From contig JBAJFE010000004.1 of the NCBI GenBank assembly GCA_037903355.1, forward strand, positions 4,138,001 through 4,202,000: a DNA stretch of 64,000 nt, in the 5' to 3' direction. The notes under the pieces were generated by a model. It worked only from the letters and a program-made list of their open reading frames with translations. It was not told where the DNA came from and made no database searches. The translations under genes were made by a program, and so were the position numbers. Origin of the DNA: Trichuris trichiura (taxonomy: Eukaryota; Nematoda; Enoplea; Trichinellida; Trichuridae). Shown piece by piece: positions 1 to 11,100 of this stretch (within the stretch, counting starts at the first letter, position 1; every line of letters starts with the position of its first letter).

Positions 1-3000
1 CAAAAAAGCAGCCTTCCTTAAAAAGGCTGCATCAGGTTTTGGGCCACTTCTCTTCATTATTCTTGGCTTGCCGAACCGTAGCGGGCAGAGCGGTCCCCTG
101 TGAAGCCTGGATCGATCCATAATAGCGTTTCTATCATTCAGGCGTGATATAAGCTCGCCCTTCGCCGGGTCAACCCAAGTGAACGCCCGAAATATCATAA
201 CAATGTGGATCCAGTTGGCAAATGACGGCTGGCCACTTGAGACGTATATCGTTCTTAGGGTCAGTGCCCTCGAAGCAGAGAATCCTCTCCTTTGTAAATA
301 TCGTACGAAGGAACTCCGAAGCGAAACTATTTCTTTCGCGCAGGGCATTTTTGTTGGGTGCGCTGATATACCTGCTGGCTTGGGAGTCCACGGATAAAAT
401 AATATCTTCGTGGAAAGACTTCTCTCGTCTTCTGCGTTCAAAGGGTAGAAAAACATCAGCTTTCACTAGTGTGGGCAAGCGCACTATCGCCTGATGTTCC
501 AGCGACTGGTTTCACTTGCTCGAATTATCGTTCGGCGCTGGAATAGTAGCAGCATCGGCGGAGGTTCAAATAACCAGTTAAAGTGACAGCACTACGCCGC
601 AGAGCTCATAACGCAACGAAACTTGACTACATGGAAGGAGGTGCATCTGTCTCCTAATCCACCCAGGGGAAACTTGTTTGCCTTACGTACATTGAATGCA
701 TCGTCCAAACTGTGGATAACTTCGTCGCTGATTGCTGAACACGTGTCTAAAGGCACACTATATCCAGCAGTGTGCCCACAAGTAACTGGCGCCGTTGGTG
801 AGCCCGCCTTAGCTACCAATGCGCAGCGTATGCGACCGTGCACCGTACGGATGCCAATGTGCGATTTATGAATATCGTTTAAACGCACACCCTTGCTAAT
901 TTAAAAGACATATCATCTTTGTCGCTGAGTTGCGCGAATGCGACACGTTCATATCGTTTGATCACATTCATCTCAGCCTGCCGTTAACCGCTTGGCAATA
1001 TATCGTAATATAGCTACTTGCTGGCATGGCCTGTCAAAGAATAGGCCCATTTTAGACATAAATAATAGAACATATAATGTGGCTTTCCTTGTCGCTGCTC
1101 AAAGTAGCCCGGTATAGCGAGAAGGCAGGCCAACATGGCATGAGCAGCGACAGTTCATATCTTGTATTCGGCAGTTCTGAACCAGCCAGCTCAGAGCCAC
1201 TGAAGCATGTCGTTGAATCCCATTTGCCCCAGCATGAGCCTAGCCACTTGCAATCATATCGTCAAAGAAGAACGGCGAACGGGCTCCGAATTATCTTGCT
1301 GATTAGGATCCACTATTGCGCATATCGTTGGCTCTGTGCATATCGTTGTGCCACAGTGTACGAGTACCGGCGGTTGCTCTTGTGAAATACCGGTGTCAAC
1401 CGCTTTGAAATACTTCGGCTGGGTTAAGTAACTTTGGCACATAAACCGTCAGCCGTCGACGTCGAAGGTGACCAGGTGATCAGCAGCATTTCTATGACGA
1501 ACTTCCATTGAGGATGTCACTTCAACCCTTGCCAAAACGATGGCCTCCATATTAGAACTCTTGCAAGCGACACCAAGTTTGTCGTCGGTAACGGTTTTGA
1601 AGAGCTGCAAGAAAGCCAGCGTAACCGCTCAACCGCTTAGTGAAACAATGACGCGAACAGCAGCAACCATCAACGATTTTAAAGTTTTAGCGTAGTTAAG
1701 TATAATCAAGTTTGATTGGAACTACCGTACTTTAAACTAATGCTGAGTTAAGAGGACTGGCAGCACGTTATTGACGTTGAAAGCGTTTTGAAAAATCACA
1801 GCCAACGTTGTATTTAGTGGATTGAAATTCAAAAAAAACGTGGCAAAACAGCTACAGTAACGTAAAACATTAGTGCGCAGATTAATTAGAAAGGTGTGAT
1901 TACCACTTACATTTCAAACGGCTAACCTGACGATCGCTAATTACGCGAACGACTTTTTGAAGAATTCTGTAATTGCTCGCTAAAGGCCACAACTAAGTCA
2001 AAGCGCGAAACGTTTTGCATAGCTACTGCATTTAAAGAGACTACAGCGTAGGTTGAATTACTACGGCTGGATAGCAATGAAATTATAGTAAGGTTGGAAT
2101 AGACAAATGGTTTGTCTTACGGTACATTCTCTTTAGGACGGTGGCGCATGTGCCTCGAAAAGGTTTGTAGTTGACTGTTACTGACTAAGTGACACCCGGC
2201 AGGGAATTACTAGACGCTACCATGACGTTTTACTCGGCTAGGCGTCAGCGAGACTTATCTACGACGACAAGCGCGCAAGCACTTGATGATTTGCTTAATA
2301 AAAGTAGAACAGCAGTGTTATCATTAATATTGCCGGCTTTTACTGCTAAGCCTTACCGAAAGTCGAACGAAAGTTTGTTCGTCGGAATTTCAGTTCGACG
2401 CTTTCATCTCGGCAGGGATGAATCATCGAAATAGGCAGAAAGCAACAATTTATGTAGCGTTCAGAGTTTCGTCCTAACGGCGAAAAGAATCGCTCAAAAC
2501 AGCTATAAATCCTAATAAAAGAAAGATTTAGATTAGGTGTATTGTTGGAGGGTTGTGCCGTCAGGTCTGAGTTAAACATAAAAAATTGAAGGCAGTGGTT
2601 CGAGAGCATGAATATCTTGAACTTTATGCGCATGTACCTTATAACAGGCGCTTCATGATCTGCAGAGCTAATTAGCGTAATTAATCTTGAAATATTCGCC
2701 TAAGCAGCTGTATTAGACTACAGAAACAACTGCGAAGCATTTCGTAACGCTGTAGACCGAAAAGGATATGTACTGAACCTACCTTTAGTTTGCAGGGTAG
2801 GCATCACGAAAGCTTGCCGCTTAATGAAGAACGAAGCTCCATTCAGCTTTAAGCATAACAATACAACCATCGGAGCGAATGCAGACGACAGCTCTACCAT
2901 ACACAGCAAAGTGCCGTCCTACAGTATTCGGTAGGGAAATGCAGGACATGTAAAACACACGTCAGCGTTAGCTCGGTTAGCGTCGGCTGCCAGAACAGTT

Positions 3001-3398
3001 ACAGTATTCTTTAGAGGACTGCAAGATACATAATCATTCGACCGACTTTTGCGCTATCTTCTTGCTGTATGGGAGGCAGTATAGGTAGTAGAACTGGAGA
3101 AGGTGTTCTTCCAGGGTGTTTAGACAAACTGGCTGATTCGGTAGGCACTTATGAATACTAGAACGAGCGATGAGAACTACTGGAGTTTCAGCAAATGACA
3201 GTCAAATTTGTTAAGTGGCAAAACGCAAAGCAAAGGATTAGTTTATGAACTACCGAACCGAACGAACCTGAAATGACCGATATTCGGTGCTGGGAAGCGA
3301 TTGAACCCGGAACGAGGTGACAGTGTTTGTTTAGAAAACATGCATTCTGATGGATACGGTAAGTTATTCGCGGGGCTACGGTGTTGAATAAGGTAATA
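1..3398. repeat. Long repeat R, copy R1 (5' part outside window)
   Basis: This stretch aligns by eye with 14480-17830, 33540-36534 and 42720-45855. All four copies lie in the same orientation, with scattered substitutions and small indels. No open frame here has recognisable domains, and the frames differ in length between copies. The part from about 246 to 1346 carries a cluster of ATATCGT heptamers. A short hairpin (GCAGCCTT/AAGGCTGC) lies near positions 9-31 and is kept in the other copies. The Tigger element interrupts this copy at 3398. It could be a decayed non-autonomous element or a dispersed low-copy repeat; no terminal repeats were found to decide. Confidence 0.85.
246..1346. repeat. 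ATATCGT motif cluster in R1
   Basis: Exact ATATCGT heptamers start at 246, 298, 872, 951, 1000, 1256, 1322 and 1340. Near matches such as TTATCGT and ATATCAT lie between them. The same places hold the motif in the other R copies. The role is unknown. Confidence 0.7.
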
Positions 3399-6032
3399 CA
3401 GTCGGCCCTCGTTATCCGCGGTTAATTCGTCCCGATTTTTGACCGTTACACCTCGTGAAACGAATTCCGCGTTGTATAGGACACCCAATGAAACAGGCCA
3501 AATAGCTTGTATTCCAGCCGCGTATTTCATCGTATTCCCTTGAATTCCTACCGGAACGGTTATCATACCTAGTGATCCATCGAAGCTTGGTACTACGGAA
3601 TCTAGCTACGAGATAATGACATCAATGAGACTGCGCTTGTCCAGTGGGGCCAGCCATCAGAGTCCAAGCCATTACATACAAGAAAGGGCGAAAGTAGGAT
3701 GATCTTTCTTTAAACGCCTGGGAAAAGCCTTGCTTTAATGAGCTATGCGATGTACTGCTGCGCGGAATGGTTACAGAGCAGGAGAAATATAAAAGGCACA
3801 GGCTTACTTAAGCAGAAATACTGAACATGACATGGAACACATCCGCATAGAACAAAACGTCTACGGGCAGAAATGTTTGGCGCATCAGGAATCAGACAAT
3901 TCACCCACTTCCTGTAGGTAGGTGCAGATTCCCTGGAGACCGGCCAGCCCTAGGGTTGCTTGAACGTGTTGGTAGCGAAACTTCTCGCCTTAAAATGATA
4001 GGCTCCGCAGCTGCCAAAGCTTTATTTAAAAACATTGCTATAGGGAGCTGTCTCTCCCTTTTTTTCGCTTCATCGAATAAATCCTGTAGCGGTTTCAACG
4101 AAGCCGTCATTCCTCGTATAACGATGATGCCACGTTCCATGGATGGATCATATTCAACAATCATATTCTTTAGGACCTGCGCTCGCCGGAAAATAGTGGC
4201 CAGCTTTTGCAGCTTCCAATCCGAGGGTGTTTGAGATTCTGTATCTTCCATAACGTCGTCGTCATTGGCCGTAGGTGATTGCATCAGTTCTTCGAGTTCC
4301 TTGTTGGTGAACTGTTCTCCACAATCTTCTGTGTGCTCTCTGATATCGTCTTCTATCATGTCAGAGAAACCCTCACCTCCCAACTCCTTGGCAATATTCA
4401 CTATGCCTATGACCTCCTCATCGATGGCACCTAAGTCCTCGCATTCACTGACTGCGTCTCTCCACAAACGCTTCCAGCAACCACTGACTGTTCTAAGCAA
4501 TATCTCGTGTACTGCCTCTGCAATGAGGGCGATAGCGTCTGCAACTGAGAAACGCTTCCACAGGCCGGTAAGATCGCACTCAGCATTAGCGTGGCGGGTA
4601 TCACGAAGCTTTCCAAACACGAGACGAGTATAAGTAGCCTTAATGCATTTTATGGCGCCCTGATCCAGTGGCTGTAGTAGTGACGTCGGGTTAGCGGGCA
4701 AAAATTTCATCTCGACGTTCTCATTAGCGAAGCGAAGAGATTGCGGTTGACCGGGGGCGTTATCAATTACGAGGAGGACCTTGAAGGCCATCCCCTTGCT
4801 TTCCAGGTACTTTTTCGCTTCAGGAATGTAGCGTTGGTTAAACCACTCCGTAAAAAGGATAACCATCATCCATGCCTTCTTGTTGTGCTGCCAGAAGACC
4901 GGCAGGCAATCCTTGTTCTCGTTTCTGAGCGACTGAGGATTACGAGTCCGGTAGATAACGCCGGGCTTTATCATGTGTCCTGCAGCGTTCCCATAGAGCA
5001 CAAGAGTGAGTCGATCTTTCAGTGGCTTGAATCCCGGGGCTTGCTTTGCGCTCTTGTGTATGTACGTGCGCTTTGACATTTGCTTCCAGTATAATGCCGT
5101 CTCGTCACAATTGAAGATTTGTTCTGGGAGATATCCCTTTTGGTCCACTATCTCTTTGAATTCCTCCGGAAATGTCGAGGCAGCTACGCAATCAGCCGAT
5201 GCCGCTTCTCCAGTGATCTTTAAGTTCTTGAGGTTGAAGCGCTTCACGTATTTGCCTAGCCGTCCTTTGCTAGCAGCAAACCTTTTTCTCTCGTTCTCTG
5301 CAACCGAGCCACAGAAGGGCTCATATAAGCTCAGCGCTTTCTCCCGAATAACTTTCCCGTCGACAGGGACTTGCTTCCGCCACATGTCGTCTATCCAAAC
5401 GCATAGCGCTTTCTTGGCCTTCACGACAACTTTGTTGCGAAGTACAGCGGCTCTTTTTGCCAGTGAAGGGTCGGGATGCACGTTTCTTCGAATCTCAGCT
5501 TCCTGCTGCTTTATAGTACGAATGCTGGATTCATTCTTCCCGATCTTGCCGCCCATTTCGGCACATGACAATCCGCTTTTCAAAAGATCTAGGACTTTTA
5601 CTTTCTCATGAAGGCTAAGGACGCTACGTTGTCTCTCAGGCCTAGAGGAACCGCTCTGTTCACTTAGTTGTCTTCTGTCAGCCATCCTCCTATGCGACAC
5701 CAGTTACACGACGCGGAAGTTCAGACCTACCACGCTGCGGGGAAACTGAAATTTGCGCATAGCGCGCGGCTTTGACAATGCGCACGAAGCAATAATGAGT
5801 AGTCAGAAAAATGACAAGGCCTCATTAGCATTCTGCACGGTTAGAGAGCACTGTGGCCAGAGAAAGTCTTTCGCGAACGCGCAGGTGATCACACTGCTGC
5901 ACAGGCATGCAACGACACTAGTGCAATTATAATGCCGGCCAGCGGTGCGCATGTCTCTGCGAAAAGATGACGTCGGTATTTCACGCGGAACAAACCGTGT
6001 TGTATAGAATCCGCGGATAACGAGGGCCGATG
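3399..6032 (-). mobile_element. Tigger/pogo-type DNA transposon with intact transposase
   Basis: The left terminal repeat begins CAGTCGGCCCTCGTTATCCG at 3399, directly after TA at 3397-3398, as expected for TA-inserting Tc1/mariner-pogo elements. The inverted match, CCGCGGATAACGAGGGCCGA, is at 6011-6030. The canonical final bases and a second TA are not present after it, so the right tip is mutated or trimmed and the exact end is uncertain by a few bases. It sits inside or at the end of repeat R1: R2 continues uninterrupted at the matching place (about 17830). The only large frame inside is the transposase. Confidence 0.85.
3901..5700 (-). CDS. Tigger/Jerky-like transposase (DDE, CENP-B type HTH)
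   Basis: This is an uninterrupted 599-aa frame starting at an ATG. A CENP-B/pogo N-terminal helix-turn-helix spans about residues 25-75 and a second CENP-B-type DNA-binding helix-turn-helix about 85-160. The DDE_1 catalytic region covers about 190-370, with visible motifs NCDET (D199), VIDNAP (D313) and LQPLDQG (D346), giving 32 residues between the last two acids. An acidic tail follows. In this family the protein binds the terminal repeats and cuts and pastes the element at TA dinucleotides in the nucleus. Length and motif order are those of full-length Tigger transposases. The usual His after NAPG is Gln here. No frameshift or stop is present, so the gene could be active or recently inserted, although the damaged right terminal repeat argues against mobility of this copy. 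Domestication is possible but there is no evidence for it. Confidence 0.92.
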   Translation of the reverse strand: MSHRRMADRRQLSEQSGSSRPERQRSVLSLHEKVKVLDLLKSGLSCAEMGGKIGKNESSIRTIKQQEAEIRRNVHPDPSLAKRAAVLRNKVVVKAKKALCVWIDDMWRKQVPVDGKVIREKALSLYEPFCGSVAENERKRFAASKGRLGKYVKRFNLKNLKITGEAASADCVAASTFPEEFKEIVDQKGYLPEQIFNCDETALYWKQMSKRTYIHKSAKQAPGFKPLKDRLTLVLYGNAAGHMIKPGVIYRTRNPQSLRNENKDCLPVFWQHNKKAWMMVILFTEWFNQRYIPEAKKYLESKGMAFKVLLVIDNAPGQPQSLRFANENVEMKFLPANPTSLLQPLDQGAIKCIKATYTRLVFGKLRDTRHANAECDLTGLWKRFSVADAIALIAEAVHEILLRTVSGCWKRLWRDAVSECEDLGAIDEEVIGIVNIAKELGGEGFSDMIEDDIREHTEDCGEQFTNKELEELMQSPTANDDDVMEDTESQTPSDWKLQKLATIFRRAQVLKNMIVEYDPSMERGIIVIRGMTASLKPLQDLFDEAKKRERQLPIAMFLNKALAAAEPIILRREVSLPTRSSNPRAGRSPGNLHLPTGSG

Positions 6033-6181
6033 GCGCCGTGTTTTTCCGCTTGAACAAGAGCCTCATGAAATGTCAACTGTACGGTGCATGATGACTGAAA
6101 AGTTTTTTTCCCATTAGCATTTTTTTCACTTAGTCCTGACGCGCTAACATTTCGGTATAATGATAGTTTTTACTCGTTTAG

Positions 6182-6683
6182 ATTGTTTTGCTTGACTTTG
6201 GTGCTGCTCGAAGCTTTCCATCTCGTTTTGTGGATCAGTATTTCAACGTGATCAACGCGGCTTCGGAGGGTGATCGTAAATCCATTTTGGAATATTCAAG
6301 AGACGTCGGTTTTCTAACCGGCTACGAATCCAAAGTAGGCGACAAGCGAGAAGCTTTTTAAAAACAACGTTGTGCCCAAACAAAACGCTTAGGTGATGGA
6401 GGAGACTCACACGGACGCGGTCATGATTCTTGGCGAAGCGTTCGGTTCAAATCGGCTGTTCGACTTTAGCACTCAGGATACGACAAGACGTATCAATCGA
6501 TTGATACCCGTAATGTTGGAGCATCGTCTTCGACCTCCGCCCGACGAGATCTATTCGTTACATCGCAAAATGGCGGGAGCTTTTCTCCTTTGCGCTCAAT
6601 TGAAAGCCAAAGTGAACTGCTTTGAATTGTTCGATCAAGTTAAGGCGGTTCGCAGGCTTTCCTTTAACGAAAAAGACCAATAA
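6182..6683 (+). CDS. coq-8: COQ8/ADCK3-like atypical kinase, last two exons only
   Basis: Exon 6182-6334 follows a TTTAG acceptor and opens with IVLLDFGA, the DFG metal-binding motif of the UbiB/COQ8 atypical kinase fold. It ends GYESK at a GT donor. A 58-bp intron (6335-6392, GTAGGC...CTTAG) leads to exon 6393-6683, which begins [10 protein letters not shown], contains [29 protein letters not shown] and [11 protein letters not shown], and ends at TAA. These blocks match the conserved C-terminus of COQ8A/ADCK3. That mitochondrial inner-membrane protein supports coenzyme Q biosynthesis. Both exons join in phase without stops. The N-terminal KxGQ and kinase-lobe exons are absent. The Tigger element and repeat R1 lie directly upstream, so this is either a gene with an intron over 6 kb or a severed 3' fragment. 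An AATAAA overlaps the stop codon (6679-6684). Confidence 0.85.
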
Positions 6684-6684
6684 A
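6679..6684 (+). promoter_or_regulatory. Polyadenylation signal AATAAA overlapping the COQ8-like stop codon
   Basis: AATAAA shares bases with the TAA stop at 6681-6683. Overlap of stop and poly(A) signal occurs in compact nematode genes. It is a plausible signal but was not tested. Confidence 0.4.
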
Positions 6685-7141
6685 CGTAGGTAGGATAGGC
6701 ATTGTTTTTTCTTGTTCAATTTGTTTTGGGCCAATAAGTCTTGGCAAATTCAAAATGGCTATGAAAATGGGCGGAGAACATTTAAAATATTTGCATTTTA
6801 CTAACGAAGCTGTGCAGAGTAGCTTCCTACCGAACATTGCGCGAAGTTGTACCTAGAAGTTCGAATAACGTTAACAACCCAAAGGCATTGCGACTTAGAG
6901 CTTAATAAGTTCTTTGGGAAACGTATATAGCCGCATACTGCTTTTATTAAATACAATAAAGCGGTTATATTTCTTAATACTTTCAAGATTGCTATGCGTA
7001 GTTTAAAATGTTTTGATCAAGATAGTTTAAAGCCTTTGACTTACTTTAAACTGCTTCATAGGAATAGGTGCTCTGTTTGTCACATTGTCATTGTAGCAGC
7101 GGCTGGTCTTGTCGTTCACTCGCGTCTGTCTGTGCAGCGAT

Positions 7142-7858
7142 ATGGAATTTGTGTCAGGATCCCGTAAGGCCACGGTGGAAGTTTATCCAGTCGATACCAT
7201 TCATTTCTCCCGAATTTTTGACATGACCCAACTGGCCTCCATACAGTTGTACAATAATTCTACCGAATGGATTGCCTACAAGCTGAGAACGACAAGCCCC
7301 GCTGAAATCAAGTTTCGACCCGGTTATGGTTTCCTACAACCGTTTCGAATGAAAAAAATTTTGGTTCGTTGTACCAGACTACCTGATGAAGATATGGAAC
7401 GTTCGGAAAGGTGCACCGTGGTGGCTCACGTATTACCGGAAGGTGTTAAGGCTGTGGATGCATACGATTATTGGAAGAGCATGATGTTTACGAACTTGAT
7501 TGACAAAAAGTGTCCATTGGAAGTCAAGTTCGACTTAGATAGCTATGATGTTCCAGAGCCAGTTAGCACAAGCAGCTACACGTCAAGCAGCATCATAGCA
7601 ACTACAAGTTCACCTGAAGAGTCAGAGTCGACGACAAGTAGCAGCGAGTCTGTTATCACATCGACTAGCAGTAGCAACCGAGAAAGTGGTACCTATACTA
7701 CAACTAGTAGCATTGATAGTACCACCACTGTTAGCAGCAGTGGCAGTAGTGTTGCTGGTCGAAGCACTGTGTCCACTACTGGAACATCCGTTGAGTCTTT
7801 CACGGTTGGATCAGAAACCACTGCATCCAACGGATCTTTCACTCAACAAAGCTATTAA
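7142..7858 (+). CDS. MSP-domain protein with Ser/Thr-rich C-terminal tail
   Basis: This single-exon frame has 238 residues from the first ATG at 7142; upstream codons in frame lack ATG. Residues about 12-131 match the major sperm protein immunoglobulin-like fold: VYPVDTIHFSR, then ASIQLYNNSTEWIAYKLRTT, KFRPGYGFLQPF and KKILVRC, in the usual strand order. Nematode MSP domains drive sperm motility or, in VAP-like proteins, tether membranes through FFAT motifs; which role applies here cannot be told. Residues about 141-238 are a low-complexity tail very rich in Ser and Thr, absent from canonical ~127-aa MSPs. No C-terminal membrane anchor is seen, so a VAP is unlikely. A splice-acceptor-like TGTGCAG ends at 7137, just before the ATG, and could be a cis- or trans-splice site. 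The gene has the same orientation as the COQ8-like exons about 460 bp upstream. Confidence 0.85.
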   Translation: MEFVSGSRKATVEVYPVDTIHFSRIFDMTQLASIQLYNNSTEWIAYKLRTTSPAEIKFRPGYGFLQPFRMKKILVRCTRLPDEDMERSERCTVVAHVLPEGVKAVDAYDYWKSMMFTNLIDKKCPLEVKFDLDSYDVPEPVSTSSYTSSSIIATTSSPEESESTTSSSESVITSTSSSNRESGTYTTTSSIDSTTTVSSSGSSVAGRSTVSTTGTSVESFTVGSETTASNGSFTQQSY

Positions 7859-8115
7859 TACATCATCCGTAGAGCGTGTAACAATTTCAATGCATTCTGT
7901 GTCAATCCTCACTGCGTAAACTGTTGTCACATTTGCATATTTTGATTAAAGGTTCTCTGTTAATTCTGGTTACTTGCTTGCGTCTGATTAAATGGCTACA
8001 GTAAATATAACCGACTTTGTGTTAGAAAAGGATAGGCTGACTCTGCGGACGAGTCTTGCTAGATGTAACGCAACAGAAGTGCGTAGCACTTGCGTTTTCC
8101 TCTTCTTTATTAGAG
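7859..8115. other. Intergenic stretch without gene
   Basis: This lies between the MSP-domain stop codon and the hAT element. No convincing coding frame or RNA gene is seen. The last eight bases (8108-8115, TATTAGAG) fit the nnnTAnnn target form of Buster-type hAT elements. Confidence 0.5.
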
Positions 8116-11100
8116 TAGTGTTTCCCAACCTTTTTGGATTCAGGGCCCCCTTTCGCGACCTTCAACTTGCCGGTGCCCCCCGTCATTCTCCCCAACGTAA
8201 TTCTCGTGCTTCTGTTATCCTCAGGTGCGCCTACTGTGGTTACGTTGTTGTCAATTTGTACAAGTAGTTCAGCACTTGAAAGAGCCGGCAGAATGTAGAA
8301 TTGATTTCGCTGCCTACCGTGTTTGCCAAAGAAAAACAGTTAAGCCGGGCCATCTTTAAAAACCTTATTAACCTGCGGATCTTGTCAGCCGCAAGTAGGA
8401 CCCCATGGTTTGCGCTGTGAAAGTTGAGTGTGCGATTAATGGCTGGAAAACCTGGCGATGCGAAGTCGACGCTGAATTTCTTTTCTACACTAGAGCAAAA
8501 TGGCTAGTAAGGAAGCCAGCCAGCTGCCATATACGGCGAATGCTCCTAGCGATATTCGAAGCCGTTAACGCCATAAATTCTTTATTTGGCACTGAAGGCG
8601 TTCTTTTCGTATTACTGGACTTAAGCCGGCTAACTGCAGATCAGGGAGCATTCAGAGTACAAGCGCGGCATTGGGTTTCCTCTTCCTTAATTTTTCGGGC
8701 TGTTAGCAATGGTAGCGCAAATTGTAAGTGAGGCTGCGATGTTGTTCTCAGTGCTGCGCAACAATGAATCTAAATTCAATATTTCCTCGGAGCAAGACGA
8801 CAGCCGCTTGATCTTACCTCACTTAGTGCGACGGTTGGGTCTGGTGCAATGCTAATAATTTATCCACGTCCGGCTCGATAGTCGTCAGAAGTAATCTCAA
8901 GTCGCCTCGCCTGACTATCTGTAAGCGGTTTCTTTTTTTCCGAGAAGGTCCGTTACCGCACTAAATCCGCATTCAACCAAATAGGACGACGGAAAAGGGA
9001 TGAGGAACTTCTTAGCTACGTTCCATAGCCTGGGATACAGCTGTCTGATTTCCTGCTGCAGCCAGAAACTGGTATAGCCGCCCTTCATCTTGGGCTTCAG
9101 CTCCTCGTTGGCTTGCATCTCAATGAGCTCTTCCTGGTAAGCCACTTCAACCTCGGCGAGGCATGTAAACGGGTCCAAAACCCAGTCCGGTATCGTCATG
9201 GACAAAATATCTCTGTACCTTTCGCACATGTCCTCATGGAGCATGCTGAGATGGTCACAGAAGGAGCGTATGACATCGTCAGGGAGGCCGCCATTCTTCT
9301 TGAGGTCGTCAAGGTTAGAGAACTGGCGGTACTCTCCGCGCCCTAGGTTTTGGCGGAAAATGGAAAGCTTGTCGATGAAAGCCTTTACAACCGTCTTGGT
9401 CTTGATAAGATTCAGTTGATCTCCTTGCAACTGCAAATTCATCTCGTTAAACTTTAAGTAGAGGTCCGACATGTAAGCTATGTCAGCTCTCGATTTCTCC
9501 ACGTTGTCGCGTAATTCCGTATCCTCAGTTTTGAGAAACTGTACGACGGTGTCAAAAAGGGCATAGAAGCGGCTCAAGCAGGCGCCCCTTGAAAGCCAGC
9601 GTACTTCTGTGTGAAGCAGGAGCCGGTTAAAATCTTCGTCATTTTCTTCGCATAGTTGGCTGAACAATCTCTCTCTCAAGGCACTGCTTTTGATTTTATT
9701 AACCGCAGTGATCACGTACTGCAGCGAACGGTGCAGTCTGTCACTGAGCCGCTTCGCCACCAGATGTTGCCGGTGAATTACGCAGTGCACGGCCAGCAAA
9801 TCCGGTACCTTTTTTTTAGATACGAAAGGAACCCGCGATGGCGTCCAAGCATTGACGGGGCTCCATCCGTCGCGACAGCGATTACGTTCGTTAGTGGTAT
9901 CTCCTTCTCTTTAAAAAAGTCTTCTACAGTACGAAATATTGATTCTCCTCTAGTGTCAGTCAGCAGTTCTCTTGCGAAGAGTAACTCCTGAACTAACTTG
10001 CCTTCCTTGATGAACCTAACATAGGCCAGCAGCAGCGCTTCGTTATGTGGCAACGTCGACTCATCCACCTGTAAAGAAAATTCCTCTGTTCTCAAGAGGT
10101 TGCAGAGCGTATTCTCCACATCAGCGCTCATTTCATCAATACGTCGCTGCACCGTTTTGTTGCTTAAGGCAATCTTTTTAATTATTTCAGTTGCAGGAAT
10201 GCGCAACACAGTACGCAGCACTTCCGAAACAGCCGGCAGTATCAGTTCTTCTCCGATGGCATGCGGCTTTCCAGATTTCGCGATTAAGAGGGAGATGTTA
10301 TAGGACGCGCGCAATCCGTCGGTGTTTCGTCTTGATGCGGATGAAAAAATCCCTGGCAATTTAGGTCGCTTTTGGAAGTTATCTTGAAGAGATTGGAAGT
10401 AAGAAAGGTCTTTATTGGCCTTGTCACCGTGCATCGTTTTCAGGTGTTTTACTAATTTTGAGGGCTTCATCAGTTCATTCGCAAAAGCCTTTTCACAGAT
10501 CAAGCAAAATGGTTGCTGCGAATTCGAGGGTGACGGTATAAAACCGTATCTTAGATATTCGACGTTGTATTGCCTACATTTCTTTTTTGCTTCTGCCATC
10601 TGTAGAAATTTACATCCGTTACTAACAAGTTCAGAGCCAGACAGTAGCACAGTGGTATTAAGAAATCAATTAGCCAAGCGTCATCTAAGCTCCCGCAGTA
10701 AGAACACAGGGATTCTGTACCGGACGGTACTGTCCCTCTACGTCAGTCCTGGAAGCGGGAGCAGATCGCTTTCATGTGATCACCCCGCTCTTTTCTGATG
10801 GTAGCGACGGACAAATAGGCTCAAAATAAGTCTGTGAAGCATTAGGTTGCGACAGGGTCGTTCTTGTCCTGGCGCGGCGGACAACGGGAAGCACGCGATA
10901 AAATTTTCTGCCCAGGTTTGCGGACATCCTCCCTCTCCCTGGTGTCGTCGTGTCATGTTTGAGAAGGTAGGCTGGCTGACAAGATTTCGCACGGTTTCAA
11001 GTTCGGAAATACTTCCGCCCACCAAGGTCTGATGGCAAACAATGCCCGCAGTTCAACGACGAACTCTCCGCTACTGGCTGTCTTTTTAGATATCAAACCA

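Noticed and set aside
9..31. Hairpin GCAGCCTT/AAGGCTGC as a transcription terminator
   Set aside because: Bacterial-type terminators do not apply in this eukaryotic context, and there is no gene upstream. It is kept only as a note on the R repeat.
3243..3566. 107-codon minus frame across the Tigger left tip
   Set aside because: It straddles the junction of R1 and the transposon and has no recognisable domain.
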